Assembly (NCBI RefSeq): GCF_042693015.1
Contig: NZ_CP170544.1
Location: 3,286,001 to 3,350,000 of the forward strand
Length of the DNA: 64,000 bases
Source: Sphingomonas_E sp042693015
GTDB taxonomy: Bacteria; Pseudomonadota; Alphaproteobacteria; Sphingomonadales; Sphingomonadaceae
Direction of reading: 5' to 3'
Shown: one piece after another, positions 45,198-54,879 of the stretch
Layout of the letters: each line of letters starts with the position of its first letter
Numbering within the stretch: the first letter of the stretch is position 1
The notes under the pieces: generated by a model
Databases searched by the model: none
What the model was told of the DNA's origin: nothing
What the model saw: the letters and a program-made list of their open reading frames with translations, nothing else
Program-made: the position numbers and the translations under genes

Positions 45198-46167
45198 CCA
45201 CGCAGTGGGCGGGGTGGTCGGCGACGGCGACCGGCAGCCCGGTCGCTTCCTCGATCATTTCGCGGAGACGCGGCATCAACGCACTACCGCCAGTCAGCAC
45301 GATTCCACTCGTGTGAAGATCGTTGCTCAGCTCCGGCGGCGTATGGCTCAGGGTTTCGCAAATGAGATCGACGATCGGCCGGACATGCCTCGTCACCACA
45401 TCGTCCAGTTCGGCAACGGTGACGGTGAGTGCCGCCGGCACGCCGGAGGCGATATCCCGCCCTTTTGCTTCGACCGAGAGCCCCGGTTCCAGTCCAGTTT
45501 GGCGAAGCCGGACATATTCCTGCTTGATCCTTTCCGCCGTGAGATCACCGACGAGGAACTTGTGCTCGAAATGAAGATGATCGGCTATCGCCCGGTCTAA
45601 CGATCCGCCACCCAGGCGGACCGAACGCGCAAGACACATGCCGCCCAGTGAAAGAACCGCGACCTCGGTCGTGCCGGCGCCGCATTCGACTACCATCGTT
45701 GCCGTCGGTTTACCGACTGGAAGATCCGCGCCAACCGCTGCAGCAAACGGCTCTGCGATGAACTGGATCGAGCCGAGTCCTGCATCGCGCGCTGCCGTCA
45801 TCATTGCGCTGCGCTCGGCCTGGGTTGCGTCAAGCGGCACACCGATCATGGCCCTGACACCGCCAATGCGCTTTCGCCCAAGAGCCCTTGGCACAGCATA
45901 TCGCAGCAAATCCCGCGCAGCATCGATATCGTGCATGACGCCCCGCCGGAGCGGCTGTCTGACCTTGAGGCTTCGCGGAGTCCGGTCGACCATCGAGTGC
46001 GCCTCAAGGCCTGCCGCCATCAGCCTGGGTCGGGTGTCGACTTCGGCGAAACAGCACAAGGACGGTTCGTCGAAGACAATACCATCGTCGCGCCGGATCA
46101 CGCGCAGATTGGCGGTTCCGAAATCGATAGCGAGTTCGGTTCGCCTCCAGGAAAAGGGAGAAATCAC
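45166..46167 (-). CDS. MreB/Mbl-like actin-family protein (accessory paralogue)
   Basis: This 333-residue protein has the actin-fold signatures of MreB: LAIDFGTANLRV (phosphate 1), MVVECGAGTTEVAVLSLGG (phosphate 2), IAEPFAAAVGADLPV, and GIVLTGGSALMPRLREMI (adenosine motif). Canonical MreB organises cell-wall synthesis and sits with mreCD. Here it is a single gene without mreC/D or rodA, about a dozen residues shorter and divergent at the N-terminus (MISPFSWRRTE). It is probably a plasmid- or island-borne paralogue with a specialised role. Confidence 0.85.
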   Translation of the reverse strand: MISPFSWRRTELAIDFGTANLRVIRRDDGIVFDEPSLCCFAEVDTRPRLMAAGLEAHSMVDRTPRSLKVRQPLRRGVMHDIDAARDLLRYAVPRALGRKRIGGVRAMIGVPLDATQAERSAMMTAARDAGLGSIQFIAEPFAAAVGADLPVGKPTATMVVECGAGTTEVAVLSLGGMCLARSVRLGGGSLDRAIADHLHFEHKFLVGDLTAERIKQEYVRLRQTGLEPGLSVEAKGRDIASGVPAALTVTVAELDDVVTRHVRPIVDLICETLSHTPPELSNDLHTSGIVLTGGSALMPRLREMIEEATGLPVAVADHPAHCVANGLHRMLQN

Positions 46168-46553
46168 ATCAGCCCTCTATCAGGCGCTGCCGCCTTTGTC
46201 TCCCGTGACCGTTTTTGCGCGGTGTCGACAAATCAGGGCCAGCGCGAGAATGCCGATCGGGGGCAGGCTCGGGGCGAATATATTGCATCCACTCGCGGCC
46301 ATCTGGCGATTTGACCCTCCCTTTCGACGGCGCCCTCCAACCATCATGCATGGACATTTGACTTGGCGGCGCGCGCCGGACATCATGGCGGGATGTCCAC
46401 CACGCGGCATCATCATCGCATCCGGCTTCACGCAGGGCAGCTTCTCGCGGGCAACTAGCCCCGGGATCCGGTGCAGTTCGCCCCGGACTCCGGGGCTGAA
46501 ATTCCATGACGCGCAGCTCTTTCCGCAGCGCGTTGCCTCGCACCGGAAACAGC
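46168..46553. other. intergenic region with no supported gene
   Basis: About 385 bases between the divergent mreB-like and rnk-like genes. Frames present are shadows without good start context. Promoters for both genes probably lie here but I cannot place them. Confidence 0.4.
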
Positions 46554-46970
46554 ATGATGATGACCAGCAAAGCGAGCCGGCGGCCCGCTATCCATATGAT
46601 CGATACCGAGGCTGACATAATCGCAGACCTCGCGATGGGCGTCGAGGAACGACTGCCTCAGGTGAGCAGGCTTCTTCTGCGCGAAGTTACGCGCGCGAAG
46701 GTTCACAAGGCGGATCGCGTGCCCGCGAACCTGATCACGATGCACGCGACCGTCCAGTTTGCCGATCAAGCCAATGGCAAGAGCTATTCCTGTCAGCTCG
46801 TTTACCCCGGCGAGGCGGATATTTCCGGTGGGCGAATCTCGATTCTGACGCCCGTGGGCGCCGGCCTCATCGGCTTACGTGAAGGACAATCCATCCTTTG
46901 GCCAGACAGGGACGGCCATGAGCGGACGCTCACCATCCTCAAAGTAACCCCGGCTTGCACGCCCGCTTGA
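46554..46970 (+). CDS. rnk: Rnk-type nucleoside diphosphate kinase regulator (GreA/GreB C-terminal fold)
   Basis: This protein is about 138 residues; three consecutive ATGs at 46554, 46557 and 46560 make the exact start uncertain. An N-terminal short coiled-coil (IIADLAMGVEERLPQVSRLL) is followed by the FKBP-like GreA_GreB domain (SYSCQLVYPGEADISGGRIS, LTPVGAGLIGLREGQSI). Rnk binds RNA polymerase near the secondary channel and affects nucleoside diphosphate kinase levels. It precedes the dehydrogenase gene by about 30 bases, suggesting co-transcription. Confidence 0.82.
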   Translation: MMMTSKASRRPAIHMIDTEADIIADLAMGVEERLPQVSRLLLREVTRAKVHKADRVPANLITMHATVQFADQANGKSYSCQLVYPGEADISGGRISILTPVGAGLIGLREGQSILWPDRDGHERTLTILKVTPACTPA

Positions 46971-47001
46971 CCATCACACACCTCGATCAGGAAATTTCCT
47001 T

Positions 47002-48261
47002 ATGTCCTCCATGCTCGACCAGGCCCTCACGCGCCTCGATGATGCCGCCCGACACCTTACCCTCGATCAGGATGTGCTTGAGAAGCTCAAATATCCGCGC
47101 GAGACAACCAAGACCCGGCTGATGATCCGCATGGACGATGGCTCGCGCAAGTCATTCATGGCGTGGCGGTGCCGCTATGACGATACGCGCGGCCCCACCA
47201 AAGGTGGCATTCGCTTCCATCCCGAAGCGACTATGGACGAAGTCGAGACGCTCGCATTCTGGATGACCTTCAAGTGCGCGGTGATGAACCTGCCCTATGG
47301 TGGCGGCAAGGGCGCCGTGCAGGTCGATCCCCACAGCCTTTCCAAGTCCGAACTCGAGCGGTTGTCACGGGCCTATATGCAGGCGTTTTCGAACATCATC
47401 GGTCCCGATCGCGATATCCCGGCGCCCGACGTCTATACCAACGCCATGATCATGGGCTGGATGGCAGACGAATATGCCTCAATCATGGGGCGGGTCACAC
47501 CGGCCGTCATCACCGGGAAGCCAATTGCGCTGGGTGGATCCCTGGGTCGCGATGACGCAACCGCACGCGGAGGCTTCTACCTGCTGCGCCACTTGGAACA
47601 GGAACTTGGCCTGGGGCCGAATTCACGGGTTGCCATCCAGGGGTTTGGTAATGCGGGCAGCCATATGGCCCGACTGCTCAGCGGCGCAGGCTACCGGATC
47701 GTGGCTGTATCAGACTCGCGAGGCGCGATACATGCGCCAGACGGGATCGATGTTGACCGTCTGCTCGCTGCCAAGAAAGGCGATGGACTCATGAGCGTCG
47801 CGGGCCGCCGCGACAACATTACAGCCATTGCCTCCGATGCCATCGTCGGCATCGATTGCGATGTCCTGGTTCCTGCCGCGCTCGAGAACCTGATCCATGC
47901 CGGAAACGCAGCGACCGTGACTGCAAAGGTCGTTGTCGAACTGGCCAATGGCCCGGTGACGCCGGAAGCGGATGCGATATTGGAACGTAACGGTGTGATG
48001 GTGCTTCCCGACATCCTCGCCAACGCCGGAGGTGTAACGGTTTCCTATTTTGAATGGGTGCAAAATCGGCAAGGCTATTATTGGACGGTCGAAGAAATTC
48101 ACGGCCGCCTGAAGTCCACGATGGAAGCCGAAGGTCGCGCCGTGTGGGAACTCGCGCGCGCAAGAATGATATCGCCACGCAGCGCTGCCTATGTTCATGC
48201 CCTCGGCCGGCTGGCCGAAGCCATCGAGGCCCACGGAACCCAGCAATTCTTCATTACGTGA
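47002..48261 (+). CDS. Glu/Leu/Phe/Val dehydrogenase (NAD(P)-glutamate dehydrogenase type)
   Basis: This 419-residue protein has the standard family length. PTKGGIRFHPEATMDEVETLA and NLPYGGGKGAVQVDP carry the substrate-binding and catalytic lysines. The Rossmann domain has VAIQGFGNAGSHMARLLSGA. The C-terminus has ILANAGGVTVSYFEWVQNRQ. It interconverts glutamate and 2-oxoglutarate with ammonia. It follows rnk closely and may help supply glutamate or 2-oxoglutarate under stress. Confidence 0.93.
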   Translation: MSSMLDQALTRLDDAARHLTLDQDVLEKLKYPRETTKTRLMIRMDDGSRKSFMAWRCRYDDTRGPTKGGIRFHPEATMDEVETLAFWMTFKCAVMNLPYGGGKGAVQVDPHSLSKSELERLSRAYMQAFSNIIGPDRDIPAPDVYTNAMIMGWMADEYASIMGRVTPAVITGKPIALGGSLGRDDATARGGFYLLRHLEQELGLGPNSRVAIQGFGNAGSHMARLLSGAGYRIVAVSDSRGAIHAPDGIDVDRLLAAKKGDGLMSVAGRRDNITAIASDAIVGIDCDVLVPAALENLIHAGNAATVTAKVVVELANGPVTPEADAILERNGVMVLPDILANAGGVTVSYFEWVQNRQGYYWTVEEIHGRLKSTMEAEGRAVWELARARMISPRSAAYVHALGRLAEAIEAHGTQQFFIT

Positions 48262-48547
48262 AGGCTGGACGGGCCGCTTCGCGCGGCTGCATATTGCGGT
48301 TCGAGCCTTGATTTTCAGTCGGAAAAGCCCATCTTCAAGCCATGCATAGACGTGTCCTTCCTGACGTTCGGGAGCCTCAGCGCCTGATGATCGGCAGATA
48401 GCCGGACGCCTGCCATCGGCGGGCGTCCGGGCTCTCGCAGGCACCAGGACGTCGGCTTGACACCGAGGCGTACCCCCAAGCCATCTTTCCTGGATGCCCG
48501 TCAGGAGCCTCATCGGAGGCGCCCACCCGCTTGATAGGACAATCGGC

Positions 48548-48846
48548 ATGCCATCCTCTTACGCCCGGCTGAAGCCGGAAGCGCAATCTTCATCTCGCGT
48601 CGCAACTCTGCTCTCCCGCTACCCGGCGTGTCGGCGCGCGAACTTGCAGAGTTGATCGAACTCTTTCCCAACATGACCTTGCTCGACAAAAGGATGGTCA
48701 GTGGAGATGGCGAGCTTGCGCGCAAGCTCGCCGATTTCGATCGCGATCACGGCGACAAATTCCGCGCGCCGTTGGCCGAATTGATCGCAGTCCTCACGCT
48801 CCCGCTGCTTTTGGCCCTGTTCACCCTCTGGTGGGCGCTCAATTGA
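48548..48846 (+). pseudogene. small C-terminally membrane-anchored protein, apparent 1-base frameshift
   Basis: From ATG 48548 one frame reads MPSSYARLKPEAQSSSRVAT and LLSRYP. The continuation GVSARELAELIELFPNMTLL...LPLLLALFTLWWALN lies in another frame, open from GTG 48628. Inserting one base at TACCCGG (about 48620) restores a coherent 99-codon protein: a helical anti-sigma-like cytoplasmic part and one C-terminal membrane helix. A real protein could also start at GTG 48628. Function unknown. The upstream 48262-48547 has no supported gene. Confidence 0.5.
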
Positions 48847-49014
48847 CGCCATTTCGCAGATCCGAACGATGAATCATGAAACGGAGGTTCAGGGCACAGG
48901 GCCGTCTCGATGGTTAAGGAAGCACATACCGTCGGCGCTCTGGCTCAATCGTCGCGGCGGATGGTTCAGACAATTGGGGTTGAGGGTAAAGTGACGGCCA
49001 CAGGGAGAATCGCA

Positions 49015-49869
49015 ATGGACCCGCACATCATCGTAGCAACCGACTTTTCCCCCCGATCTGATCGGGCCTTGCGACGTGCGATCATATTGGCAAAGCAAAC
49101 CGAGGCAGCCCTGTCACTTGTTCACATCGTTGATAATGATCAGCCCCAATATCTTGTCGATGCGCAGATGGCGGCGGCCCGTCCGCTGTTGGAGGAAACG
49201 GCGCGCGCCATAGACCAAATCGACGGCATTTCAGCGCAGGCAACGCTGGCCTCAGGCGATGTATTTTCCGGCATCCTGGGGGCCGCCGAGGAACTCGGAG
49301 CGAGCCTCATAGTGCTTGGTCCGCATCGCCGACAGCTCCGGGACGCGTTCATCGGCACGACGGCGGAGCGGACCATTGCCCACAGTCGGGTTCCAGTCCT
49401 GATGGCGGCCGGCGTGCCATCCGGCCCCCACGGGCGGGCCCTCGTGGCGCTGGATATGGACGAGGCGTCGAAAGCGGCGGGAAAGCTCGTGCGCGAGTTG
49501 GCCATCCTCCAGAAAGTCGAGATATTGGCCATGCATGCATTCGATGCACCCGCTCAGGGCATGATGAAGCGTGCGCTGAGCGAGCCCGAAGCGGTCGACC
49601 ACTATGTTGCAAGTGAAGAGCGCCGGGCGGATCAGCAGCTCCAGGACATGCTCAACGACATTGGAATGCACGCCGCCCGCCGGGTATTACAGCCAATTAG
49701 TGGTAAGGTCGCCCCCACGATCCTCGCAACCGCCAGCCGGGAGAATGCGGCGCTTGTCGTTGTCGGCACCAACCAGAGGACAGGATTGAGGCGCTTTCTT
49801 CTCGGGAGTGTTGCAGAAGAGGTGCTCGCCGATTCAGAGGCTGACGTGCTTGTGATCCCGCAAGGATGA
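49015..49869 (+). CDS. universal stress protein, two UspA domains
   Basis: This 284-residue protein starts at ATG 49015 with CAGGGAGA upstream. Domain 1 (HIIVATDFSPRSDRALRRAI ... VLGPHRRQLRDAFIGTTAER) and domain 2 (ALVALDMDEASKAAGKLVRE ... VVVGTNQRTGLRRFLLGSVA) each carry the UspA fold. The G-2x-G-9x-G(S/T) nucleotide-binding motif is clear in domain 2. Such tandem USPs respond to stress or energy limitation. It precedes the mrp operon by about 165 bases. Confidence 0.92.
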   Translation: MDPHIIVATDFSPRSDRALRRAIILAKQTEAALSLVHIVDNDQPQYLVDAQMAAARPLLEETARAIDQIDGISAQATLASGDVFSGILGAAEELGASLIVLGPHRRQLRDAFIGTTAERTIAHSRVPVLMAAGVPSGPHGRALVALDMDEASKAAGKLVRELAILQKVEILAMHAFDAPAQGMMKRALSEPEAVDHYVASEERRADQQLQDMLNDIGMHAARRVLQPISGKVAPTILATASRENAALVVVGTNQRTGLRRFLLGSVAEEVLADSEADVLVIPQG

Positions 49870-50034
49870 CGCTGTTGCGCGATCTCCCGCATCTTTCAAC
49901 TTCGTCGGGGCGGATGAAAGCCTCTCTCCGGACTGCCACCGCGCGAGCATGGATGCCCTGCAACCCGATCAGGTTTCGCAAGAATTGGCCCGGAGTTTCC
50001 AAGACGCATTTCGGATCGCGGGGGATTTGAGGAG

Positions 50035-52950
50035 ATGGCGGACGAACCGCTCCTGATTACGATTCTTGCACTTCCCTTCGCTGGCGCCCTTGTCGCTGGT
50101 TTCCTCCCATCGCGAGCGCGCACTACGGCCGCCGTGCTTACCGGAACCGTCGCGCTCCTTGCGCTCGCCCTGATCGTCCTGCTTTACCCGTCGCTGTCGC
50201 AGGCCGCTGTCCTGCGAAGGGCCGGGCCGTGGCTGCCTTCGCTCGGGCTGGACTTCATCTTGCGTCTCGATGGCCTCTCCTGGCTCTTCTCGGTACTCAT
50301 CCTCGGGATAGGCGCCTTGGTGGCCCTCTACGCTCGATATTATATGTCGTCGGAAGATCCAGTCCCCCGTTTCTTTTGCTTTTTACTCGCGTTCATGGGG
50401 TCGATGCTCGGCCTTGTGCTGTCGGGGAACCTCATCCAGCTCGTCTTCTTCTGGGAGCTGACAAGCCTCTTTTCCTTTCTCCTGATCGGCTACTGGCATC
50501 ATAATCGGGCGGCCCGCAGCTCCGCCCGCATGGCGCTGATCGTGACCGCCGCCGGTGGGCTCAGTCTGATGGTGGGCGTTCTTTTGATCGGCAAGATTGT
50601 CGGCAGCTATGATCTGGACGTCGTCCTGGCATCGGCCGATCGCGTGCAAGCGAGCCATCTCTATCTTCCCGCGCTCATCCTGATCCTGATCGGCGCGTTC
50701 ACCAAGAGCGCGCAACTGCCGTTTCACTTCTGGCTGCCGCATGCCATGGCCGCGCCGACGCCCGTTTCGGCCTACCTTCACTCGGCGACACTGGTGAAGG
50801 CGGGCATCTTCGTCCTGATCCGCCTCTGGCCCGTACTGGCCGGGACGGAAGCCTGGTATTTGCTTGTGTCCTCCACCGGCCTGGTGACCTTGCTGGTCGG
50901 CGCCTGGGCAGCGATGTTCCAGCAGGATCTCAAAGGGCTATTGGCTTATTCCACGATCAGTCATCTCGGACTGATGACCTTCTTGCTGGGGCTCGGGACG
51001 CCGCTCGCGGCGACCGCGGCGATCTTCCACGCGGTGAACCATGCCACCTTCAAGGCGTCGCTCTTCATGGCCGCGGGCATCATCGATCACGAGACCGGCA
51101 CGCGGGATCTCCGAAGATTGAGCGGCCTTTACCGTTTCATGCCGGTCACCGCCACGCTGGCCATGGTCGCCGCTGGCGCAATGGCCGGGGTCCCCCTGCT
51201 CAACGGCTTTCTGTCGAAGGAAATGTTCCTGTCGGCATCCCTGGAAGAGCATAGCGGATCGCTCATCGACCAGGCCCTCCCGTTTCTGGCGACTCTCGCC
51301 AGTATATTTGCCGTCGTCTACTCACTGCGATTCATCCACCAGACGTTCTTCGGGCCTGCCCCCACGGACCTGCCTGCCGAGCCGGCCGAGGCGCCACGCT
51401 GGATGCGCGTACCGATAGAAATTCTAGTCATTGCCTGTCTGCTCGTGGGCATCATGCCGGCTGTAACGATCGGACCGTTTCTCGATACCGCGGTTCGGTC
51501 CGTGCTCCAGGCCGAAACGCCTGCATACAGCCTCGCAATCTGGCATGGGTTCAACGCACCGCTGTTCATGAGCATGACCGCGATGCTGGCGGGCTCGCTC
51601 ATTTATTTTGTGTGCCGCGAGGCCCTGAACCGGTCTGATGGTCCCCCCCTTCTTCGCGCCATCCGCGCCCGAAGCCTTTTCGAAGGCGCGCTGGCCATCC
51701 TTATGTCAACCTCGCGAAGCCTCGAACGGCACCTGGGAACCCACCGACTTCAGCCCCAATTGCGCCTTTTGGCCGGTGCCGCGATTTTTGCGGGAACCGT
51801 CCCCTTTCTGCGACTCGGTTATTCGCCAGGGCCGATCGAAAACACTTTAGTCGACCCTGTTTTTGCGCTGATTTGGATCGTCGGCGGCGCCTGCGCCATC
51901 GGCGCCGCCTGGCAGGCCAAATATCACCGTCTGGCAGCCCTGATACTGGCCGGTGGGGCGGGGCTGGTCAGTTGCATCAGCTTCCTCTGGCTATCTGCGC
52001 CCGATCTCGCCCTGACACAGCTTCTTGTGGAGACAGTCACGACCGTGCTTCTCCTGCTCGGGTTGCGGTGGCTGCCGCAGCGCCGCCCGGAAGTGCGGCC
52101 CGAGGGTCCCACGCCTTTCTCCGTCTCCCGGCGCCGCGCAGTCGATCTCTCGATCGCAATCGCGGCCGGGCTTGGCATGATGCTCCTGTCCTACGCCGTT
52201 ATGACTCGCCCCGTCGTCCAGAGCGTGTCCAGCTTCTTTGTCGGGCGCGCTTATTCGGAGGCCGGCGGATCGAATGTCGTGAATGTCATCCTGGTCGACT
52301 TTCGCGGTTTCGACACGCTCGGCGAAATCACCGTGCTGGCAATCGTCGCCCTCACCGTCTTTTCCCTCTTGCGCCGTTTCCGGCCAGCCCCGGAAAGCAT
52401 ACCGGCGCCGCAACAGCAACAGGTTCAGGACGCCAGTGACAGGGCCAGCCGGGACCGAAATATCGGCGACACGCTAGGCGACGCGCTGTTGATACCAAGA
52501 GTTTTAATGGAGTGGCTTTTTCCAGTTCTCCTGCTCTTTTCCGTCTATTTATGGGTTCGCGGTCACGACATGCCCGGCGGCGGATTTGCGGCCGGCATCA
52601 CCTTCTCGATCGCGCTTATCGTGCAGTATATGGCCGCGGGAACCCGACAGGTCGAAGCGCGCTTGCGGATCGAGCCGATCCGCTGGATCGGAATTGGTTT
52701 GCTCCTCGCTTTGGCCACCGGGTCGGCGGCGTGGCTCTTCGGGCACTCCTTTCTGACGTCCTACTTCGAATATCTGGATGTGCCGGTCCTGGGTCAGATT
52801 CCCCTAGCGAGCGCCCTGCTTTTTGATCTCGCGGTGTTCGTGCTCGTTGTCGGGGCAACCGCCTTGATCCTGATCGCAATCGCGCATCAGTCCATCCGCA
52901 AGCCGCTCGTTCGCATCGATACGGCCACTGTCGGCCGGGAGGACCGGTGA
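50035..52950 (+). CDS. mrpA: Na+/H+ antiporter subunit MrpA with fused MrpB domain
   Basis: This 971-residue protein is polytopic. The NuoL-like core contains LLFFWELTSLFSFLLIGYWH and HFWLPHAMAAPTPVSAYLHS with the conserved proton-path residues. The MrpA C-terminal region is followed by an MnhB-like domain from about residue 810 (FPVLLLFSVYLWVRGHDMPGGG). In the multi-subunit Mrp complex, MrpA carries proton translocation and assembly functions. Fusion of A and B is usual in alphaproteobacteria. First gene of a seven-function operon exporting Na+ (or K+) in exchange for protons. Confidence 0.95.
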   Translation: MADEPLLITILALPFAGALVAGFLPSRARTTAAVLTGTVALLALALIVLLYPSLSQAAVLRRAGPWLPSLGLDFILRLDGLSWLFSVLILGIGALVALYARYYMSSEDPVPRFFCFLLAFMGSMLGLVLSGNLIQLVFFWELTSLFSFLLIGYWHHNRAARSSARMALIVTAAGGLSLMVGVLLIGKIVGSYDLDVVLASADRVQASHLYLPALILILIGAFTKSAQLPFHFWLPHAMAAPTPVSAYLHSATLVKAGIFVLIRLWPVLAGTEAWYLLVSSTGLVTLLVGAWAAMFQQDLKGLLAYSTISHLGLMTFLLGLGTPLAATAAIFHAVNHATFKASLFMAAGIIDHETGTRDLRRLSGLYRFMPVTATLAMVAAGAMAGVPLLNGFLSKEMFLSASLEEHSGSLIDQALPFLATLASIFAVVYSLRFIHQTFFGPAPTDLPAEPAEAPRWMRVPIEILVIACLLVGIMPAVTIGPFLDTAVRSVLQAETPAYSLAIWHGFNAPLFMSMTAMLAGSLIYFVCREALNRSDGPPLLRAIRARSLFEGALAILMSTSRSLERHLGTHRLQPQLRLLAGAAIFAGTVPFLRLGYSPGPIENTLVDPVFALIWIVGGACAIGAAWQAKYHRLAALILAGGAGLVSCISFLWLSAPDLALTQLLVETVTTVLLLLGLRWLPQRRPEVRPEGPTPFSVSRRRAVDLSIAIAAGLGMMLLSYAVMTRPVVQSVSSFFVGRAYSEAGGSNVVNVILVDFRGFDTLGEITVLAIVALTVFSLLRRFRPAPESIPAPQQQQVQDASDRASRDRNIGDTLGDALLIPRVLMEWLFPVLLLFSVYLWVRGHDMPGGGFAAGITFSIALIVQYMAAGTRQVEARLRIEPIRWIGIGLLLALATGSAAWLFGHSFLTSYFEYLDVPVLGQIPLASALLFDLAVFVLVVGATALILIAIAHQSIRKPLVRIDTATVGREDR

Positions 52951-53288
52951 TGGAGCTGGTTCTCGCCCTTGGCATCGGCGTATTCACCGCCTCAGGCGTC
53001 TGGTTGATCCTTCGGCCACGCACGTTTCAGGTCATCCTCGGCCTGTCGCTCCTGTCCTATGCCGTGAACCTGTTCATCTACGCCATGGGCCGCCTGCGCG
53101 TTGACGCGCCGGCCCTGATCGAAGGCAGCGCGAGGGCCGACCCATCCCGATTTACGGACCCGCTTCCGCAGGCGCTGGTCCTGACCGCAATCGTCATTTC
53201 CTTTGCAATGACGGCGCTCCTTCTTGTCGTCCTTCTTGCGTCGCGCGGCCTCAGCGGCACCGACCATGTCGATGGCGAGGATCGATAG
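52950..53288 (+). CDS. mrpC: Na+/H+ antiporter subunit MrpC
   Basis: This 112-residue NuoK-like protein has three predicted membrane helices (VLALGIGVFTASGVWLIL, VILGLSLLSYAVNLFIYAMG, ALVLTAIVISFAMTALLLVV). The ATG at 52950 overlaps the mrpA stop by one base; a GTG at 52947 is an alternative. It is a small subunit bridging MrpA and MrpD. Confidence 0.95.
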   Translation: MELVLALGIGVFTASGVWLILRPRTFQVILGLSLLSYAVNLFIYAMGRLRVDAPALIEGSARADPSRFTDPLPQALVLTAIVISFAMTALLLVVLLASRGLSGTDHVDGEDR

Positions 53289-53289
53289 G

Positions 53290-54879
53290 ATGGCCACCTG
53301 GTCGGATCATCTCATCGTCTTGCCGATCCTGCTGCCGATGGCGGCAGGCGCCGGAATGCTCCTGCTCGACGAGCGGCAATACGCGCTGAAGCGCGGCATC
53401 GGCATTTTGACGACGCTTGCGTTGCTCGCAATATCGGCGGCGCTGCTCCAGGACACCGTGGGCGGCACGGCTACGCAGATCTATCTTCTGGGAGATTGGC
53501 CAGCCCCTTTCGGCATCACGCTAGTCGCCGATCGGCTATCCGCGACGCTGCTGGTCCTCGCGAACATGCTCGGATTTACGTCGCTATGTTACGCCACCGC
53601 TAGGTGGGATCGGGCGGGGCCGCGGTTTCATGCGCTTTTCATGATGCAGCTCGTCGGCCTGAATGGCGCCTTCCTTACAGGCGATCTGTTCAACCTTTTC
53701 GTATTCTTTGAAGTCGTCCTCGCGGCGTCCTACGGCCTCCTCCTCCATGGGGCGACCCGCGATCGTGTGTCCGCAGGCCTCCACTACATTTCGATCAACA
53801 TTGCGGCATCGCTGTTGTTTCTGATCGGGGCCAGCCTCATCTACGGTGTGACGGGAACACTGAACCTCGCCGATCTCGCCGAGCATTTCCGTGCCGTGTC
53901 GGCCGCGGATCTGGCGCTCCTCCAGGGCGGCATTCTGATCCTGGGGATCGTCTTCATCATCAAAGCGGGGATGTGGCCTTTAGGGTTCTGGCTGCCCACG
54001 ACCTATTCAGCCGCAGCCCCTCCCGTGGCAGCCCTGTTCGCGATCCTCAGCAAGGTCGGGGTCTATGCGATCGTGCGGCTAGTCTCCATAATTCCCCCGG
54101 ATGCTCCCGGATCTGCTTTTCTTGTTGACGGGATTCTCACCCTGGGAGGCATTTCGACGGTCGCCTTTGGCACGATCGGCATCCTGGCGGCCCGGACGTT
54201 ATCGCGCGTCGCGGGCTATTCGCTCATCATTTCATCCGGCACGCTGTTGGCGACGATCGGCGCGGGCGAGGCTGTGCTGGGTCCGGCCCTCTTCTATCTC
54301 GTCAGCTCAAGCCTGGCCGTGAGCGCCTTCTATCTGCTTGCCGAACTGCTCGCGCGCGGCGAACCCGCGGCAACCTCGACGGCTGCAGATGCTGTTTTCG
54401 ACGATGAATATGCCGGCATGGTGAATGAGAATGGCGACGAGGAGGTCGGCGTCGTAATCCCCGTCACACTCGCCGTACTGGGGGGAGCATTCCTCTTCTG
54501 CGCCCTGCTTCTCGCAGGGCTGCCTCCGCTAACGGGCTTTGTCGCCAAATTTGCGATTATCGACGGTTTGCTCAGGTCCGGAACCGGCCCGGCGAGCTGG
54601 ACGCTGATAGGCATGATTGTTTTTTCGGGCCTCGCCACGATCATCGCCGCGAGCCGTGCCGGTATCGAGCTCGTTTGGGCCGCAGACCATCCGCCGCAGG
54701 GCTTGCGCGTGGCTGAGGTTCTCGCGATCGGAGTGCTCCTAATGGCCTGCCTCGGGCTGATGCTGTTCGCAGGTCCCGCGTTGCAGGCCATGACGGAAAC
54801 CGCCCGCCTGCTGAATGCGACCGTCGTCGAACCGGTTCGCGCATTCGGCTCGCCCACCGCAGGCGCGATTCCGCAATGA
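53290..54879 (+). CDS. mrpD: Na+/H+ antiporter subunit MrpD
   Basis: This 529-residue NuoM/N-like protein begins one base after the mrpC stop. LFNLFVFFEVVLAASYGLLL carries the conserved membrane glutamate, and IIKAGMWPLGFWLPTTYSAA the conserved lysine of the second proton channel. MrpD forms one of the two antiporter-like subunits. Confidence 0.95.
   Translation: MATWSDHLIVLPILLPMAAGAGMLLLDERQYALKRGIGILTTLALLAISAALLQDTVGGTATQIYLLGDWPAPFGITLVADRLSATLLVLANMLGFTSLCYATARWDRAGPRFHALFMMQLVGLNGAFLTGDLFNLFVFFEVVLAASYGLLLHGATRDRVSAGLHYISINIAASLLFLIGASLIYGVTGTLNLADLAEHFRAVSAADLALLQGGILILGIVFIIKAGMWPLGFWLPTTYSAAAPPVAALFAILSKVGVYAIVRLVSIIPPDAPGSAFLVDGILTLGGISTVAFGTIGILAARTLSRVAGYSLIISSGTLLATIGAGEAVLGPALFYLVSSSLAVSAFYLLAELLARGEPAATSTAADAVFDDEYAGMVNENGDEEVGVVIPVTLAVLGGAFLFCALLLAGLPPLTGFVAKFAIIDGLLRSGTGPASWTLIGMIVFSGLATIIAASRAGIELVWAADHPPQGLRVAEVLAIGVLLMACLGLMLFAGPALQAMTETARLLNATVVEPVRAFGSPTAGAIPQ

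Noticed and set aside
45638..46615. Plus-strand frame of 325 codons opposite the mreB-like gene
   Set aside because: Ser/Arg-rich shadow; the opposite strand has clear actin-fold motifs.
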